A DNA stretch of 64,000 bases from an uncultured bacterium (GCA_902780135.1 CACZEK010000010.1:120054-184053), one strand, 5' to 3'. Shown: positions 9,844 through 19,323, counted from the first letter of the stretch. Translations and numbers: made by a program. The notes: a model not told the origin generated them from the sequence alone.

Positions 9844-11046
9844 ATGTCGGAAGAATTGAAACAGACCGCATCCGGCGGACCGGGGGAAGGCCAGCTCAAG
9901 ACGGGCGTGGACTTCCTGTCCCGCGCCCTGAAGATGTTTTTCGGCATCCTGGCGGCGTTCATCATCGTGTCGCTGGGATGGTTCCTGATCTTCGGCGGCT
10001 CGTTCATCGTGGATACGACCACGGAGAGCGTGATCGTGCTCCAGTTCGGCAAGTTCAAGCAGGAGTGCAAGGAAGGCTGGCACTGGTTCCTGCCGTCCCC
10101 GGTGAACCGCATCGTCCGCATCCCGATCAACAAGCAGGAGATCACCAGCGCGGCGTTCATGCCGATGGAGCCGGAGTTCCTGTATTACCAGGGCGTGAAG
10201 GCCGACGGGTCCGAACCGACGTCGGCGGACGAGAAGCTCGTGCCCGGCGCGGACGGCTATGTCCTGCTCGGCAACAACTCGATCCTGCACTGCGAATGGG
10301 TGATGACGTACCGCGTGACCGATCCGCAGAAATTCTACCTGACCTGCCTGAGCACGGACGCGACGGAGAATCCCGCCGCGGCGTCTTCCGGCGACACGTC
10401 CGCCAGAGGGCAGGTCGCCTCGCTCGGCACGGCGCGCGTCATGCTGAAGAACCTGCTCGACGACGTGGTGATCTCGTCCAGCGCGGTGCTGAACCTGGAG
10501 TCGACCTACTACGACCGGGCGAAATACGAGCACATCGTGAAACAGGCGCTCGTGGACCGCATCGCCGCGGCGGACTTCGGCATCACGCTTGAAAACCTCA
10601 CGCTCAAGATCGCCGCGCCCCCGCTCGTCACGATCCCGTCGTTCCAGAAGCTGCTGCTCTCCGAGACCGACGCCGAACGCGTGGTGGAAGAGGCGCGGAC
10701 GTACAGCGTGGAGCAGGAGAACCTGGCGAAGTCCGAATCCGCGAAGATCCTGGCGGACGCCGGCGCGTACAAGCTCCGCGTGGTGAAGGAGGTCGCCGCC
10801 GACGCGTCCTACTTCGACGAAATCTACGCCCAGTACAGCAAGAACAAAAAGGCGACGCTCGTGTCGCTCTTCTCCGATACCCTCGCCGAAGCCATCGCTC
10901 CCGTGCAGGACAAGTTCATCGTGGATGCGAAGGGCGGCGGCCAGTCCGTACTCTGGCTGAAGGTCAACCAGGAACCCCTGCAGCAGCGTGCGCCGAGCGC
11001 GCCCGCCGGCGCGGGCGGCGGTTCCGCAGGAGAGGAGAAGAAATAA
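9844..11046 (+). CDS. hflK: HflK-like SPFH-domain membrane protein
   Basis: Second SPFH protein (400 aa): transmembrane helix at about 36-58, then the domain with ESVIVLQFGKF, GWHWFLPSPVNRIVRIPINKQ and the HflK-like strand GNNSILHCEWVMTYRVTDPQKFYL. Two segments are longer than in the other SPFH protein: a loop at about 105-135 and an Ala/Ser-rich loop near 178-195. The helical arm is at about 280-330 and a Pro/Gly/Ala-rich tail ends in GEEKK. Its stop shares a base with the ATG of the P-type ATPase (TAATG at 11044-11048), a link not expected for a pure FtsH regulator. Confidence 0.85.
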   Translation: MSEELKQTASGGPGEGQLKTGVDFLSRALKMFFGILAAFIIVSLGWFLIFGGSFIVDTTTESVIVLQFGKFKQECKEGWHWFLPSPVNRIVRIPINKQEITSAAFMPMEPEFLYYQGVKADGSEPTSADEKLVPGADGYVLLGNNSILHCEWVMTYRVTDPQKFYLTCLSTDATENPAAASSGDTSARGQVASLGTARVMLKNLLDDVVISSSAVLNLESTYYDRAKYEHIVKQALVDRIAAADFGITLENLTLKIAAPPLVTIPSFQKLLLSETDAERVVEEARTYSVEQENLAKSESAKILADAGAYKLRVVKEVAADASYFDEIYAQYSKNKKATLVSLFSDTLAEAIAPVQDKFIVDAKGGGQSVLWLKVNQEPLQQRAPSAPAGAGGGSAGEEKK

Positions 11047-13142
11047 TGGCAGACGAACTGAAAATGGAAAATCCCGCCGTCGAGGCGCAGGAAGTCTGCG
11101 CGTGCGGCCATCATCACGGCCACGACCATCACGACCACGACCATCATCACCACGATCACGGCTGCGGCTGCGGGCACGACCACGACGCCGACCCGGACGA
11201 GCCGACCCGCTGCATCTCCTGCGGCGCGCCCATCGGCGAAGGCGTCGGGCACTCCCGCTCCATGGGGCGGGCGTCGTTCGCGTTCGTCGGCGGCTTCCTG
11301 ATCGTGAACTCCTACCTGCTGGCATGGCTCTTCCCGGACGAGGCGTTCGCCTCGAACCTGAGCGCGGCGCTCGGCGCGGTGACGCTGGCTCTGCCGATCG
11401 TCGTGACCGCCATCCGCGACCTGATCGAAGGCCGCGTGTACATGAACGAACTCGTCGCGCTGGCGATCCTCGCGGCGTTCGCGTCCGGTGATTTCCGCAC
11501 GGCGGGCATCGTGGCGTTCTTCCTGCTCGTCACGATCATCATCGAGTCCCACACCGCCAGCGGCGCGCAGCGTTCCATCGAGGAGCTGATCCGCCTGACG
11601 CCGCGCACCGCCCACAAGATCGGCGAGGGCGGCGAGACGGACGTTTCCGTGAGCGAGCTGGCGCTGAACGACGTCATCAGCGTGCGTCCCGGCGAGAACT
11701 TCCCGGTCGACGGCGTGATCGTCCGCGGCGAAAGCGCGGTGAACCAGGCGTCCATCACCGGCGAATCCATGCCGGAGGACAAGAACGCGGGCGACGAGGT
11801 TTACGCCGGCACGCTGAACATCTCCGGCAGCCTCGAAGTGCGCGTGACGCGCCTCGGCAAGGACACCACGCTCGGCAAGGTCGAGCAGATGATCCGGTCC
11901 GCGGAACGCAACAAGACGCCGTTCGTGCGCATCATCGACCGTTACGCGGGCTACTACACGCCCACGATCCTGATGCTGGCGATCATCACGTGGTGGCTCC
12001 CCGGGGGGAGCATGGACCGCGTGATCTCCCTGCTCGTGATCTCCTGCCCGTGCGCCGTGGTGCTGGCGACTCCGACGACCATCGTCGCCGCCGTCGCCGC
12101 CGCCGCGCGACTGGGCGTGCTCATCAAGAACATCAACCACCTGGAACTCGCCGGAAAGATCCGCACGGTCGTCTTCGACAAGACCGGCACGCTGACCGAG
12201 GGCGAGCTTTCCGTGGCGCGCCTGAACCCCGTGGCGGAGGGCGTCGAACCCGCCGAACTCCTGCTCACGGCGATCTCGCTGGAAGCTCACAGCAACCACC
12301 CGACCGCGCAGGCGCTCCAGCGCCTCGCCGCCGAAGTCGGCATTCCCGCGAAACCGGTCTCCGGATTCCAGGAGGTCCCCGGCAAGGGCGTCGTCGCGGT
12401 GCTGGACGGCAGGCGCGTACTGGTCGGACGCGCGGTCTGGCTGGAGAGCGTCGGCGTGACTCTGCCCGCGCTCGACTCGAAGGAGACCGAGACGATGAGC
12501 GTGGTGTATGTGGCGGTGGAAGACAAGGTGATCGGCTGGATCGGCTTCAAGGACAGGATCCGTTCCGAGGCCGCCGCCGCCATCAACGAACTCAAGTCCA
12601 TCGGCGTGACCCGCTGCGCCATGGTAACCGGCGACCGCGGCAGCGTGGCGGTCTCCATCGCGTCCCAGCTGAGCATCGACGACATCCGCAGCGACTGCCT
12701 GCCGGAGACCAAGGTCGCCTACGTGGAAGAGGTCAAGAAGACCTCCACCGTGGCGGTGGTCGGCGACGGCGTGAACGACGCTCCGGCGCTTGCCGCGGGC
12801 GACCTCGGCATCGCCATGGGCGCCATCGGCAGCGACATCGCCATCAACAGCGCGAGCATCGCGCTCATGACCAACGACCTGCGCCGCGTGCCGTTCCTGA
12901 TCGTCCTCTCCCGCAAGACGAGCGCGATCATGTACCAGAACCTCGCGTTCGGCCTGACGTTCGTGCTCTGCGGCATCATCCTGTCCGTCTTCGGACGCAT
13001 GAACCCGATCGCCGCGGCCGCCCTGCACACGGTCAGTACGCTTATCGTCATCTTCAACAGCGCGCGCCTGGTCCGCACGGGCGAAGACCTGACCTCGGAC
13101 GGCGGCGCCGCCGTGCAGAAAACGTCCGGCGGAGAGGAATAA
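11046..13142 (+). CDS. P1B-type heavy-metal ATPase with His-rich N-terminus
   Basis: Metal-exporting P-type ATPase (698 aa) of the ZntA/CadA/CopA group. Motifs: TGES (238-241), the metal-site CPC at 334-336, phosphorylation site DKTGT (378-382), the HP pair in SNHPTAQ, and GDGVNDAPAL. There is no N-terminal ferredoxin-like metal domain with CxxC; instead residues 18-47 carry 14 histidines plus four cysteines, followed by C56 and C59 in RCISCG. Such His-rich heads suit Zn, Co or Ni, while CPC is shared by Zn/Cd/Pb and Cu pumps, so the ion is not settled. It overlaps hflK by 1 nt and precedes the ABC ATPase by 3 nt. Confidence 0.93.
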   Translation: MADELKMENPAVEAQEVCACGHHHGHDHHDHDHHHHDHGCGCGHDHDADPDEPTRCISCGAPIGEGVGHSRSMGRASFAFVGGFLIVNSYLLAWLFPDEAFASNLSAALGAVTLALPIVVTAIRDLIEGRVYMNELVALAILAAFASGDFRTAGIVAFFLLVTIIIESHTASGAQRSIEELIRLTPRTAHKIGEGGETDVSVSELALNDVISVRPGENFPVDGVIVRGESAVNQASITGESMPEDKNAGDEVYAGTLNISGSLEVRVTRLGKDTTLGKVEQMIRSAERNKTPFVRIIDRYAGYYTPTILMLAIITWWLPGGSMDRVISLLVISCPCAVVLATPTTIVAAVAAAARLGVLIKNINHLELAGKIRTVVFDKTGTLTEGELSVARLNPVAEGVEPAELLLTAISLEAHSNHPTAQALQRLAAEVGIPAKPVSGFQEVPGKGVVAVLDGRRVLVGRAVWLESVGVTLPALDSKETETMSVVYVAVEDKVIGWIGFKDRIRSEAAAAINELKSIGVTRCAMVTGDRGSVAVSIASQLSIDDIRSDCLPETKVAYVEEVKKTSTVAVVGDGVNDAPALAAGDLGIAMGAIGSDIAINSASIALMTNDLRRVPFLIVLSRKTSAIMYQNLAFGLTFVLCGIILSVFGRMNPIAAAALHTVSTLIVIFNSARLVRTGEDLTSDGGAAVQKTSGGEE

Positions 13143-13145
13143 GCG

Positions 13146-14378
13146 ATGGCGGAGGCAGTGAAACAGGCGGAAAAGTCCGCATCGGAACGCCCCGTGGTGG
13201 TGAGCGCGGTGGGCCTGACCAAGGTCTTCCGCGATTTCTGGAACCGCCCGAAGGCGAAAGCCGTCAACGACATCGACTTCGAGGTCCGCGAGGGCGAAGT
13301 GGTCGGCCTGCTCGGCCCCAACGGGTCCGGCAAGTCCACGACCGTGAAAATGCTGCTCGGGCTGCTGTACCCGACCGGCGGCCGCCTGACCGTGTTCGGC
13401 AAGTCGCCCCGGGACGTCGAGAACAAGAAGCTCATCGGGTATCTGCCCGAGGAGACATACCTTTACAAATACCTGACCGCGTTCGAAACGCTGGACTTCT
13501 TCGCCTCGCTGTTCGGCCTGTCGAAGGAGGAGCGCACCCGCCGCTGCGACCAGCTGCTGGACATGGTCGGTCTGGCGCATGCCCGGAACCGCCCCGTCGG
13601 CGAGTTTTCGAAGGGCATGGCGCGCCGCATCGGCCTGGCGCAGGCGATGATCAACGACCCGGCGTTCCTGATCCTCGACGAACCGACGTCCGGGCTGGAC
13701 CCGCTCGGCTGCCGCGAGGTGAAGGACCTCATCAAGCTCCTGAAGAAACGCGGCAAGACCGTGATCGTGACGAGCCACCTGCTCAGCGACGTGGAGGAAG
13801 TCTGTGACCGCATCATCGTGCTGTACGGCGGACGCATCCGCGCCAACGGCGGCATGGAGGACCTGCTCACCATCCGCACCAACGACACCATCACCGTGCC
13901 GCGCCTGCCGGAGGACGCCGTCGAGCGCATCCGGCAGATCGTCCGCGAGAGCGTCCCGGACGGCGAGATGACCGTGGCGCATCCGCACATGTCGCTGGAG
14001 GATTTCTTCGTGGACATCGTGAACGAGGCGAAGAAGGAAAGCCTCGAGACCTACGGATCCCGTTCGGGCGGCGCCATCGCCGAATACCTGACCGGGGACA
14101 GGGAACGCGATGCGAAGGCTGTGCTTGAATCGCTCACGCGCGAGGAGGAGACTCCGGCGCAGACGCTCGCGAAGAAGATGGAGGCGGACGCCGCGAAGGC
14201 CGCCGAGGACGCCGCGAAGAAGCGCCAGGACGAACTGTTCGCCAGGCTTCAGGCGTCGGCGCCCGCTCCCGAGGAGGAGAAATCCCGTCAGGAACAGGAG
14301 GCGATCGAGGCGAAGATGTCGGAGGCGAACCGCAAACTCAAGGATCTGCTGAAGAATCCGGCGGACAGGAAAGACTGA
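13146..14378 (+). CDS. ABC transporter ATPase with long charged tail
   Basis: ABC-2 type ATPase (410 aa). Walker A GPNGSGKST (57-65), signature EFSKGMARRIGLAQ, Walker B FLILDEPTSGLDPLG, switch TSHLL. Residues beyond about 300 are an unusual tail rich in Ala, Glu, Lys and Gln, probably a coiled coil, which ordinary ABC-2 ATPases of about 310 residues lack. It lies 3 nt after the P-type ATPase gene and 6 nt before the permease gene. Confidence 0.9.
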   Translation: MAEAVKQAEKSASERPVVVSAVGLTKVFRDFWNRPKAKAVNDIDFEVREGEVVGLLGPNGSGKSTTVKMLLGLLYPTGGRLTVFGKSPRDVENKKLIGYLPEETYLYKYLTAFETLDFFASLFGLSKEERTRRCDQLLDMVGLAHARNRPVGEFSKGMARRIGLAQAMINDPAFLILDEPTSGLDPLGCREVKDLIKLLKKRGKTVIVTSHLLSDVEEVCDRIIVLYGGRIRANGGMEDLLTIRTNDTITVPRLPEDAVERIRQIVRESVPDGEMTVAHPHMSLEDFFVDIVNEAKKESLETYGSRSGGAIAEYLTGDRERDAKAVLESLTREEETPAQTLAKKMEADAAKAAEDAAKKRQDELFARLQASAPAPEEEKSRQEQEAIEAKMSEANRKLKDLLKNPADRKD

Positions 14379-14384
14379 CGCACG

Positions 14385-15818
14385 ATGACCGCGTTTCTCG
14401 CTATAGTGAAGCTGACGTGCAGATCGGCAATCCGGTCGCACATCTTCCGCCTGCTCCTGATCCTGCTGCTCCTGAGCGTCTTCCTGCTGCCGTTCACCCT
14501 GCTGGGCGACGGCACGCCGAAGGGCGAGGTGCAGATATTCCTGCAATACTGCCTCGGGTTCGCCGGGTTCATCCTGTGCCTGTCGTCCGTGTGGCTGGCG
14601 TGTTCCGAGGTCAGTTCGGACGTCGAGACGGCGCAGATCCACATGATCGCGGTGAAGCCGGTCCGCCGGGCGGTGGTCCTGCTCGGCAAATACACCGGCG
14701 TCGTCCTGATCCATCTGGCGCTGCTGCTGATCGCCGCGACGGCGGTCTACGTGTTCCTGTCGTTCCGGCTCGCGTCCTCGGAGATTTCCGAACAGGACCG
14801 CATGATGCTGGACGAGCAGGTCCTGACCGCGCGTGCTCTGTACCGCCCGGTCCGCCCGGATTTCAACGCGATGGCGCAGCAGGAGCTGGACCGTCGCGTC
14901 GCCGCCGCGAAGGAGCACGGACAGGACGTTTTCCACTATCAGGACGACCAGATGCGGCAGCAGGCGTTTCTGGAGATCCGCAAGGAGCTGATCGCGACCT
15001 ACGGGCTGGTCTCCGAGGACGATTCCGTATTCTGGAATTTCGAGGGGCTGCCGAACGGCCTGACCGACGATGACGTGGTGTTCCTGCGGTACACCGTCTA
15101 TACGAACCGCTATTATACGCAGGACCAGAATACCGTCCGCGGCCAGTGGATATTCGGCGTGAACTACACGCGCCCGGACGACAACGGCGGCGAGACGGTT
15201 GTCTCCGACCTGGTGGCGCTGCCGGAGGAGGACATCCTCTCCGCCGCCCAGAACGAGATGCCGGTCCCGATCCGCAATTCGTTTTTCGTCTACGACGGGA
15301 AGGCGGAAGTCGGCTTCCTGAACAAGGACACGAAGACGGGCGAACTGAACTTCGAGGAGGGCAGGGGGCCGTTCCTGCTGATCCGCGAGGCGGGATTCTT
15401 CTCCAACTACTGCCGCGCGATCCTGGTGATGGCGATCGGGATCCTCTCGGTCACGCTGCTCGCCGCCGCGGTCGCCGCCTGCATGTCCCTGCCGATCTCG
15501 ATCTTCTTCTCCGCCGCGTACATGCTCACCGGGGCGCTGGCGAACTACCTGGTGTCGTCGATCCCGGACGTGCTGGATTTCCAGGCGGAATACACGGGGA
15601 CGTTCGGCTACCGCTACGGCGACCTGATGCTGAACCTGATCGTGCCGCTCCAGGATTTCTTCGTGACGGGGCATCTGGCGAACGGCGAGCTGGTGAGCTT
15701 CCCGTTCATCGGCATGCTGTTCCTGAAGGATTTCGTGCTGCGGATGCTCCCGGTGTTCCTGCTCGGAGCCTGGATCTACACGCGCCGCGAACTGGCGCTG
15801 GTCTCGAAACGCGGATAG
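14385..15818 (+). CDS. ABC-2 type permease with large extracytoplasmic loop
   Basis: A 477-residue membrane protein. Three hydrophobic segments occupy the first 130 residues (IFRLLLILLLLSVFLLPF, the CLGFAGFILCLSSVWLAC region, and the VLIHLALLLIAATAVYVFL region). A soluble section of roughly 210 residues follows (about 130-340), then three or four C-terminal membrane segments (from AILVMAIGILSVTLLAAAV to FVLRMLPVFLLGAWIY). The soluble section must face the periplasm if the topology is the usual one. Partner of the 13146-14378 ATPase. Substrate unknown. Confidence 0.85.
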   Translation: MTAFLAIVKLTCRSAIRSHIFRLLLILLLLSVFLLPFTLLGDGTPKGEVQIFLQYCLGFAGFILCLSSVWLACSEVSSDVETAQIHMIAVKPVRRAVVLLGKYTGVVLIHLALLLIAATAVYVFLSFRLASSEISEQDRMMLDEQVLTARALYRPVRPDFNAMAQQELDRRVAAAKEHGQDVFHYQDDQMRQQAFLEIRKELIATYGLVSEDDSVFWNFEGLPNGLTDDDVVFLRYTVYTNRYYTQDQNTVRGQWIFGVNYTRPDDNGGETVVSDLVALPEEDILSAAQNEMPVPIRNSFFVYDGKAEVGFLNKDTKTGELNFEEGRGPFLLIREAGFFSNYCRAILVMAIGILSVTLLAAAVAACMSLPISIFFSAAYMLTGALANYLVSSIPDVLDFQAEYTGTFGYRYGDLMLNLIVPLQDFFVTGHLANGELVSFPFIGMLFLKDFVLRMLPVFLLGAWIYTRRELALVSKRG

Positions 15819-15828
15819 GAGCCGGACT

Positions 15829-17457
15829 ATGAAGAACCGCTATACCTTGTTTTTCGCGCTGCTCGCGGGGACCGTCCTCATCCTCTTCGCGAACGTGTTC
15901 GTGCAGAACCGCATGGCCGCGATCGTGAAGGAGGACAAGCTGGTCGACGAGAATTTCGCCGCCGAAGGCACGCCTCCGCTCGTGGCGTTCTCCACGATGG
16001 CGCTCGGCGGATTCCGCGGGCTCATCGCGGACCTCCTGTGGATCCGCGCGGGCGACCTGCAGCAGAAGGGCAAATACTACGAGCTGGTCCAGCTCTCCGA
16101 CTGGATCCTGAAGCTCCAGCCGAAATTCTCCGCCGCCGCGTCGCACATGGGCTGGAACATGGCGTACAACGTCTCCGTGGCGTGCAAGCGTCCCGAGGAC
16201 CGCTGGCGCTGGGTCCGGCGCGGCATCCAGCTCATGCAGGACGCCGTGACCATGAACCCGAACGACCCGGACGTCTACCACGAGCTCGGCTGGATCTACC
16301 AGCACAAGCTCGGCAACGTGCTGGACGACGCCCAGCGGTACTACAAGGAGACCATGGCGCGCGACCTGATCTTCCTCTACGGAAAGCACTATCCCGACTG
16401 GGAAGCCTGGGCCGCGTCGCCCGCCACGGAGGAGGCGCTCCGCGAACGGTTCCCCGCCGACTCCCCCGCGTGGCTCGCGGTCATGGAGTACAACCAGGGC
16501 GACCTGACGCGCCTGTTCGGCGAATTCCGGCTGAACGGCGGCCTGCCGAAGGAGCTGAAGGAAAAGCTTTCGCCGGAGGACGCGTCCGTGCTGGACTACT
16601 ATTTCCGCCGCAAATGGCTGAAGAAGGACTGGAACGTGGACCCGGAGAAGATGCTGGAAGTGAACAGGGCGTACGGCGAGCTCGACTGGCTTCTGCCCGA
16701 ATCCTACGGCATCTACTGGGCGCACGTCGGGCTGGAGCACACCCCCGGCAACGAGGACCTGCAGCTCACGCGCCTGATCCTCCAGTCCCTGGTCGCGACG
16801 TTCAACTACGGGCGCATGCTCCTGCCGAAGGAAAACGAGGTCAGCGACTTCTTCCTGCTCGTGCCGAACACGGGCGTGATCGACGCCGCGCGCAGGCTTT
16901 ACAAGGATATCATGAGTTCGAAGGAGTATGCCCACACGCCGTTCGAGGCGCTGTACGAGAACTTCCTGATCGACTCCATCGTGACGCTGTACACGTACTC
17001 CCAGAAAGAGGCGGCGGCGAAGCTCTACCAGGAACTCCGCACCGAGACGAAGAACGGCAACTCCCGGACCATGACGCTCGACCAGTTCGTGCTCAACGAA
17101 TGGGAGGACGACATCGCCAGCGGCGACTTCAAGCAGATCGGAAACGAGATCGAAGGCCTGCTCTTCACGTCCTGCATGCTGATCGGCTACGGCGACCGCG
17201 ACGCCGCCGCGGACCACCTCGCGCTCGCGCTCCGCGTCTACGAGACCTACCAGCGCCAGCATCCCGACCTCGACCGCGTCGCGCTCCCGCCGTTCTCCGA
17301 AATGAAGGCGCGGACCGCGCGCGCCATCATCGAAAACTATCCTCCCGAAGTCGCGAACCGGATTCGCGCCGAGCTTGAGGAGGACCTGAAGAAACAGGAA
17401 CAGGCCGCGGCGAACGCGTCCGGTTCCGCGGCGGACCAGGAGGCCGCCCGGCCATGA
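15829..17457 (+). CDS. membrane-anchored TPR-like protein, 542 aa
   Basis: A single N-terminal transmembrane helix (about 6-25) and a long helical body, probably periplasmic. TPR-like units are visible around 85-115 and 130-165 (NPNDPDVYHELGWIYQHKLG is typical TPR wording). The tail is Gln/Ala-rich. No catalytic motif. It follows the ABC permease by 10 nt and overlaps the next gene by ATGA, so it is likely an extracytoplasmic partner of the transporter. I cannot assign a named family. Confidence 0.8.
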   Translation: MKNRYTLFFALLAGTVLILFANVFVQNRMAAIVKEDKLVDENFAAEGTPPLVAFSTMALGGFRGLIADLLWIRAGDLQQKGKYYELVQLSDWILKLQPKFSAAASHMGWNMAYNVSVACKRPEDRWRWVRRGIQLMQDAVTMNPNDPDVYHELGWIYQHKLGNVLDDAQRYYKETMARDLIFLYGKHYPDWEAWAASPATEEALRERFPADSPAWLAVMEYNQGDLTRLFGEFRLNGGLPKELKEKLSPEDASVLDYYFRRKWLKKDWNVDPEKMLEVNRAYGELDWLLPESYGIYWAHVGLEHTPGNEDLQLTRLILQSLVATFNYGRMLLPKENEVSDFFLLVPNTGVIDAARRLYKDIMSSKEYAHTPFEALYENFLIDSIVTLYTYSQKEAAAKLYQELRTETKNGNSRTMTLDQFVLNEWEDDIASGDFKQIGNEIEGLLFTSCMLIGYGDRDAAADHLALALRVYETYQRQHPDLDRVALPPFSEMKARTARAIIENYPPEVANRIRAELEEDLKKQEQAAANASGSAADQEAARP

Positions 17458-18254
17458 TGATCTATCCACTGTTTCCCGGCGGCCGCGACCGCGCCCTGAC
17501 GTTCAGCTACGACGACGCGCTGGATTTTGATGTCCGCCTCGCGGGCATCTTCTCCTCGCACGGACTGAAATGCACGTTCAACATCTGCGCGGACAACGGC
17601 CCGCACGACGGCTCGTTCCCGTCGTTCGACGTGAACGAGGTCTACCTGAAGCACGGGCACGAAATCGCGGTCCACGGCGCGGAACACGCCTTCGAGGACA
17701 TGATGCCGGCCGAGGCGGTGATCGCCGACATCCTCGAAAACCGGAAGCGCCTGGAAGCCATCACGCATGCCCCCGTCAAGGGCATGGCGTATCCCTACGG
17801 CACGTTCACTTCCGACCTGAAACGCCAGCTCCGCGAGCTCGGCATCCTGTACTCGCGTACCGTGAACAGCACCCACGCGTTCCGCCTGCCGGACGATTTC
17901 CTGGAGTGGAATCCGACCGCGCACCACCGCGAGAACATCGCGGAACTGGGCGAAAAGTTTCTGAACAACCGTTACCCGCGCGGCACGGTCTGCTACATCT
18001 GGGGCCATTCGTTCGAGTTCGACCGCAACGGCGACTGGGACGTCATCGAACGGTTCGCCGACCAAATGGCGGGCAAGGACTCCGTGTGGTACGCCACGAA
18101 CATGGAGATCTACGACTACAACCAGGCGTTCCGCATGCTCCGGTTCACCGCCGACTGCTGCTACGTGCAGAATCCCTCCGCGCGGACCGTCTGGCTGATG
18201 CGCGGAAAAAACGCCTTCGAGATCCCCTCCGGCGATGTCGTCCGAATCGGCTGA
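17454..18254 (+). CDS. polysaccharide deacetylase-like (NodB fold) protein
   Basis: A 266-residue protein with the NodB homology pattern: the first motif is ALTFSYDDALDFD with D20-D21, the histidine motif is HGAEH (H74, H78) where canonical enzymes have H(S/T)xxH, and a later AYPYG loop. No signal peptide, so it would act in the cytoplasm. The metal-binding Asp and both His are present, so deacetylase activity on an N-acetyl sugar is plausible. Start at 17454 overlaps the previous stop (ATGA); a second ATG is 3 nt later. Confidence 0.78.
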   Translation: MMIYPLFPGGRDRALTFSYDDALDFDVRLAGIFSSHGLKCTFNICADNGPHDGSFPSFDVNEVYLKHGHEIAVHGAEHAFEDMMPAEAVIADILENRKRLEAITHAPVKGMAYPYGTFTSDLKRQLRELGILYSRTVNSTHAFRLPDDFLEWNPTAHHRENIAELGEKFLNNRYPRGTVCYIWGHSFEFDRNGDWDVIERFADQMAGKDSVWYATNMEIYDYNQAFRMLRFTADCCYVQNPSARTVWLMRGKNAFEIPSGDVVRIG

Positions 18255-19251
18255 ACTTTCTGTCGCGACGGACAACCCGGCAGGCGCTGGCGCGTTCGAT
18301 TTCCGTGCGCCGCTGCGCCTCTCCGGCCGCCTCACGCTCCCCGGACGCGCCGTCCTTTCCCCGCTTCAGGGCGTGATGACGCGCACCTTCATGCAGGCGG
18401 CCGCGCGCCTCGACCTCATCCCGCTCTGGTTTACGCCATTTTTCAGCACGGGCGGCGTCTCCGTGCCGAAACGCGCCGCGATCCTGCGGAAACTCGCCCC
18501 GTACCGCGTGCGTCCCGACCTGCCGCTCGTCTTCCAGCTGATCGGACACGACGCCCGGTCCCTGGCGGCGACTGCGGCGGGATTCGGCGCGTACGGCGTC
18601 CACGGCGTCAACCTGAACTTCGCGTGCCCGAGCAAGACCGTCACGGCGAGCGGAAACGGCGCGTATCTGTTGAAAACGCCGGAAATCATATTCGAGCTCA
18701 CGCGGGCGGTCGCCGAAGCCGTCCCGGAGGGCGTTTCCGTGTCCGTGAAACTCCGCGCCGGGTGGGATTCGCCCGGTTCGATAAGGGAGACCGTCCGCGC
18801 CGTGTGCGACGCCGGGGCGGACTGGATCGTGTTCCACTACCGGACCGCGGCGGAGATGTACCGGGCCGCTGATGCGTCCGAACGCGTCCGGCGGATCGCC
18901 TGCGCCGTGGAGGCGGCGGGGAGCGTGCCGGTCTTCGGCAACGGCGATATTTCGAGCTGCGCGGACGCGGCGGAGCTGGTGCGCTCGACCGGATGCGCGG
19001 GCGTGGCGGTGGGACGCGGCTTCCTGTCCGATCCGTGGCTCGTGCGGCGCATCCTGTCCGGCGACCGCAGTCCCGTGTCCGAGGCGGAGAAAAGGGCGTT
19101 CCTGCGTCTGCTGATCGCGGGGACCGACTCCACGAAACGCGGCCGGAACTGGTTTCTGGAATGCGTCAAGATGACGTACGGGGCGGATTCCGCCGAGTTC
19201 AGGGAAGCCCGGGAAAGCGCATGGGATGCGCTTCGCGCCCGCTGGCAGTGA
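18235..19251 (+). CDS. dus: tRNA dihydrouridine synthase, DusC-like
   Basis: FMN-dependent reductase that converts specific uridines of tRNA to dihydrouridine. The family core is clear: NLNFACPSKTVTASGNGAYLL (C131 is the presumed catalytic cysteine, residues 126 on), VKLRAGWD, HYRTAAEMY and the phosphate-binding GVAVGRGFL. The CPSKTV wording is closest to what I recall of DusC. Length (338 aa) is normal. It overlaps the deacetylase gene by 20 nt. The first 20 or so residues are poorly conserved in character. Confidence 0.9.
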   Translation: MSSESAELSVATDNPAGAGAFDFRAPLRLSGRLTLPGRAVLSPLQGVMTRTFMQAAARLDLIPLWFTPFFSTGGVSVPKRAAILRKLAPYRVRPDLPLVFQLIGHDARSLAATAAGFGAYGVHGVNLNFACPSKTVTASGNGAYLLKTPEIIFELTRAVAEAVPEGVSVSVKLRAGWDSPGSIRETVRAVCDAGADWIVFHYRTAAEMYRAADASERVRRIACAVEAAGSVPVFGNGDISSCADAAELVRSTGCAGVAVGRGFLSDPWLVRRILSGDRSPVSEAEKRAFLRLLIAGTDSTKRGRNWFLECVKMTYGADSAEFREARESAWDALRARWQ

Positions 19252-19281
19252 ACGGAAGCCGAGCAGGACAAAAACAGGAAA

Positions 19282-19323
19282 GCCCGCCGCCGGGAATGTC
19301 CCGGGACGGGCATGCGTTTTTTT
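19282..19323. terminator. bidirectional terminator between dus and GH127 genes
   Basis: GC-rich stem 19282-19311 (outer GCCCG with CGGGC, inner CCGGGA with TCCCGG, loop ATG). Seven T follow on the plus strand (19317-19323), and the minus-strand side is followed by TTTCCTGTTTTTG. It separates two convergent genes. Confidence 0.85.

Noticed and set aside
8890..11046. The SPFH pair as an ftsH-hflKC operon
   Set aside because: There is no ftsH here, and the partners in the block are a P-type ATPase and an ABC transporter, so I did not annotate it as an FtsH operon.
10824..15674. A 1616-codon open frame on the minus strand
   Set aside because: It lies antisense to five well-supported genes and its composition (Arg, His, Gly, Asp and Val rich, no motifs) is what GC-rich codon use gives on the opposite strand.
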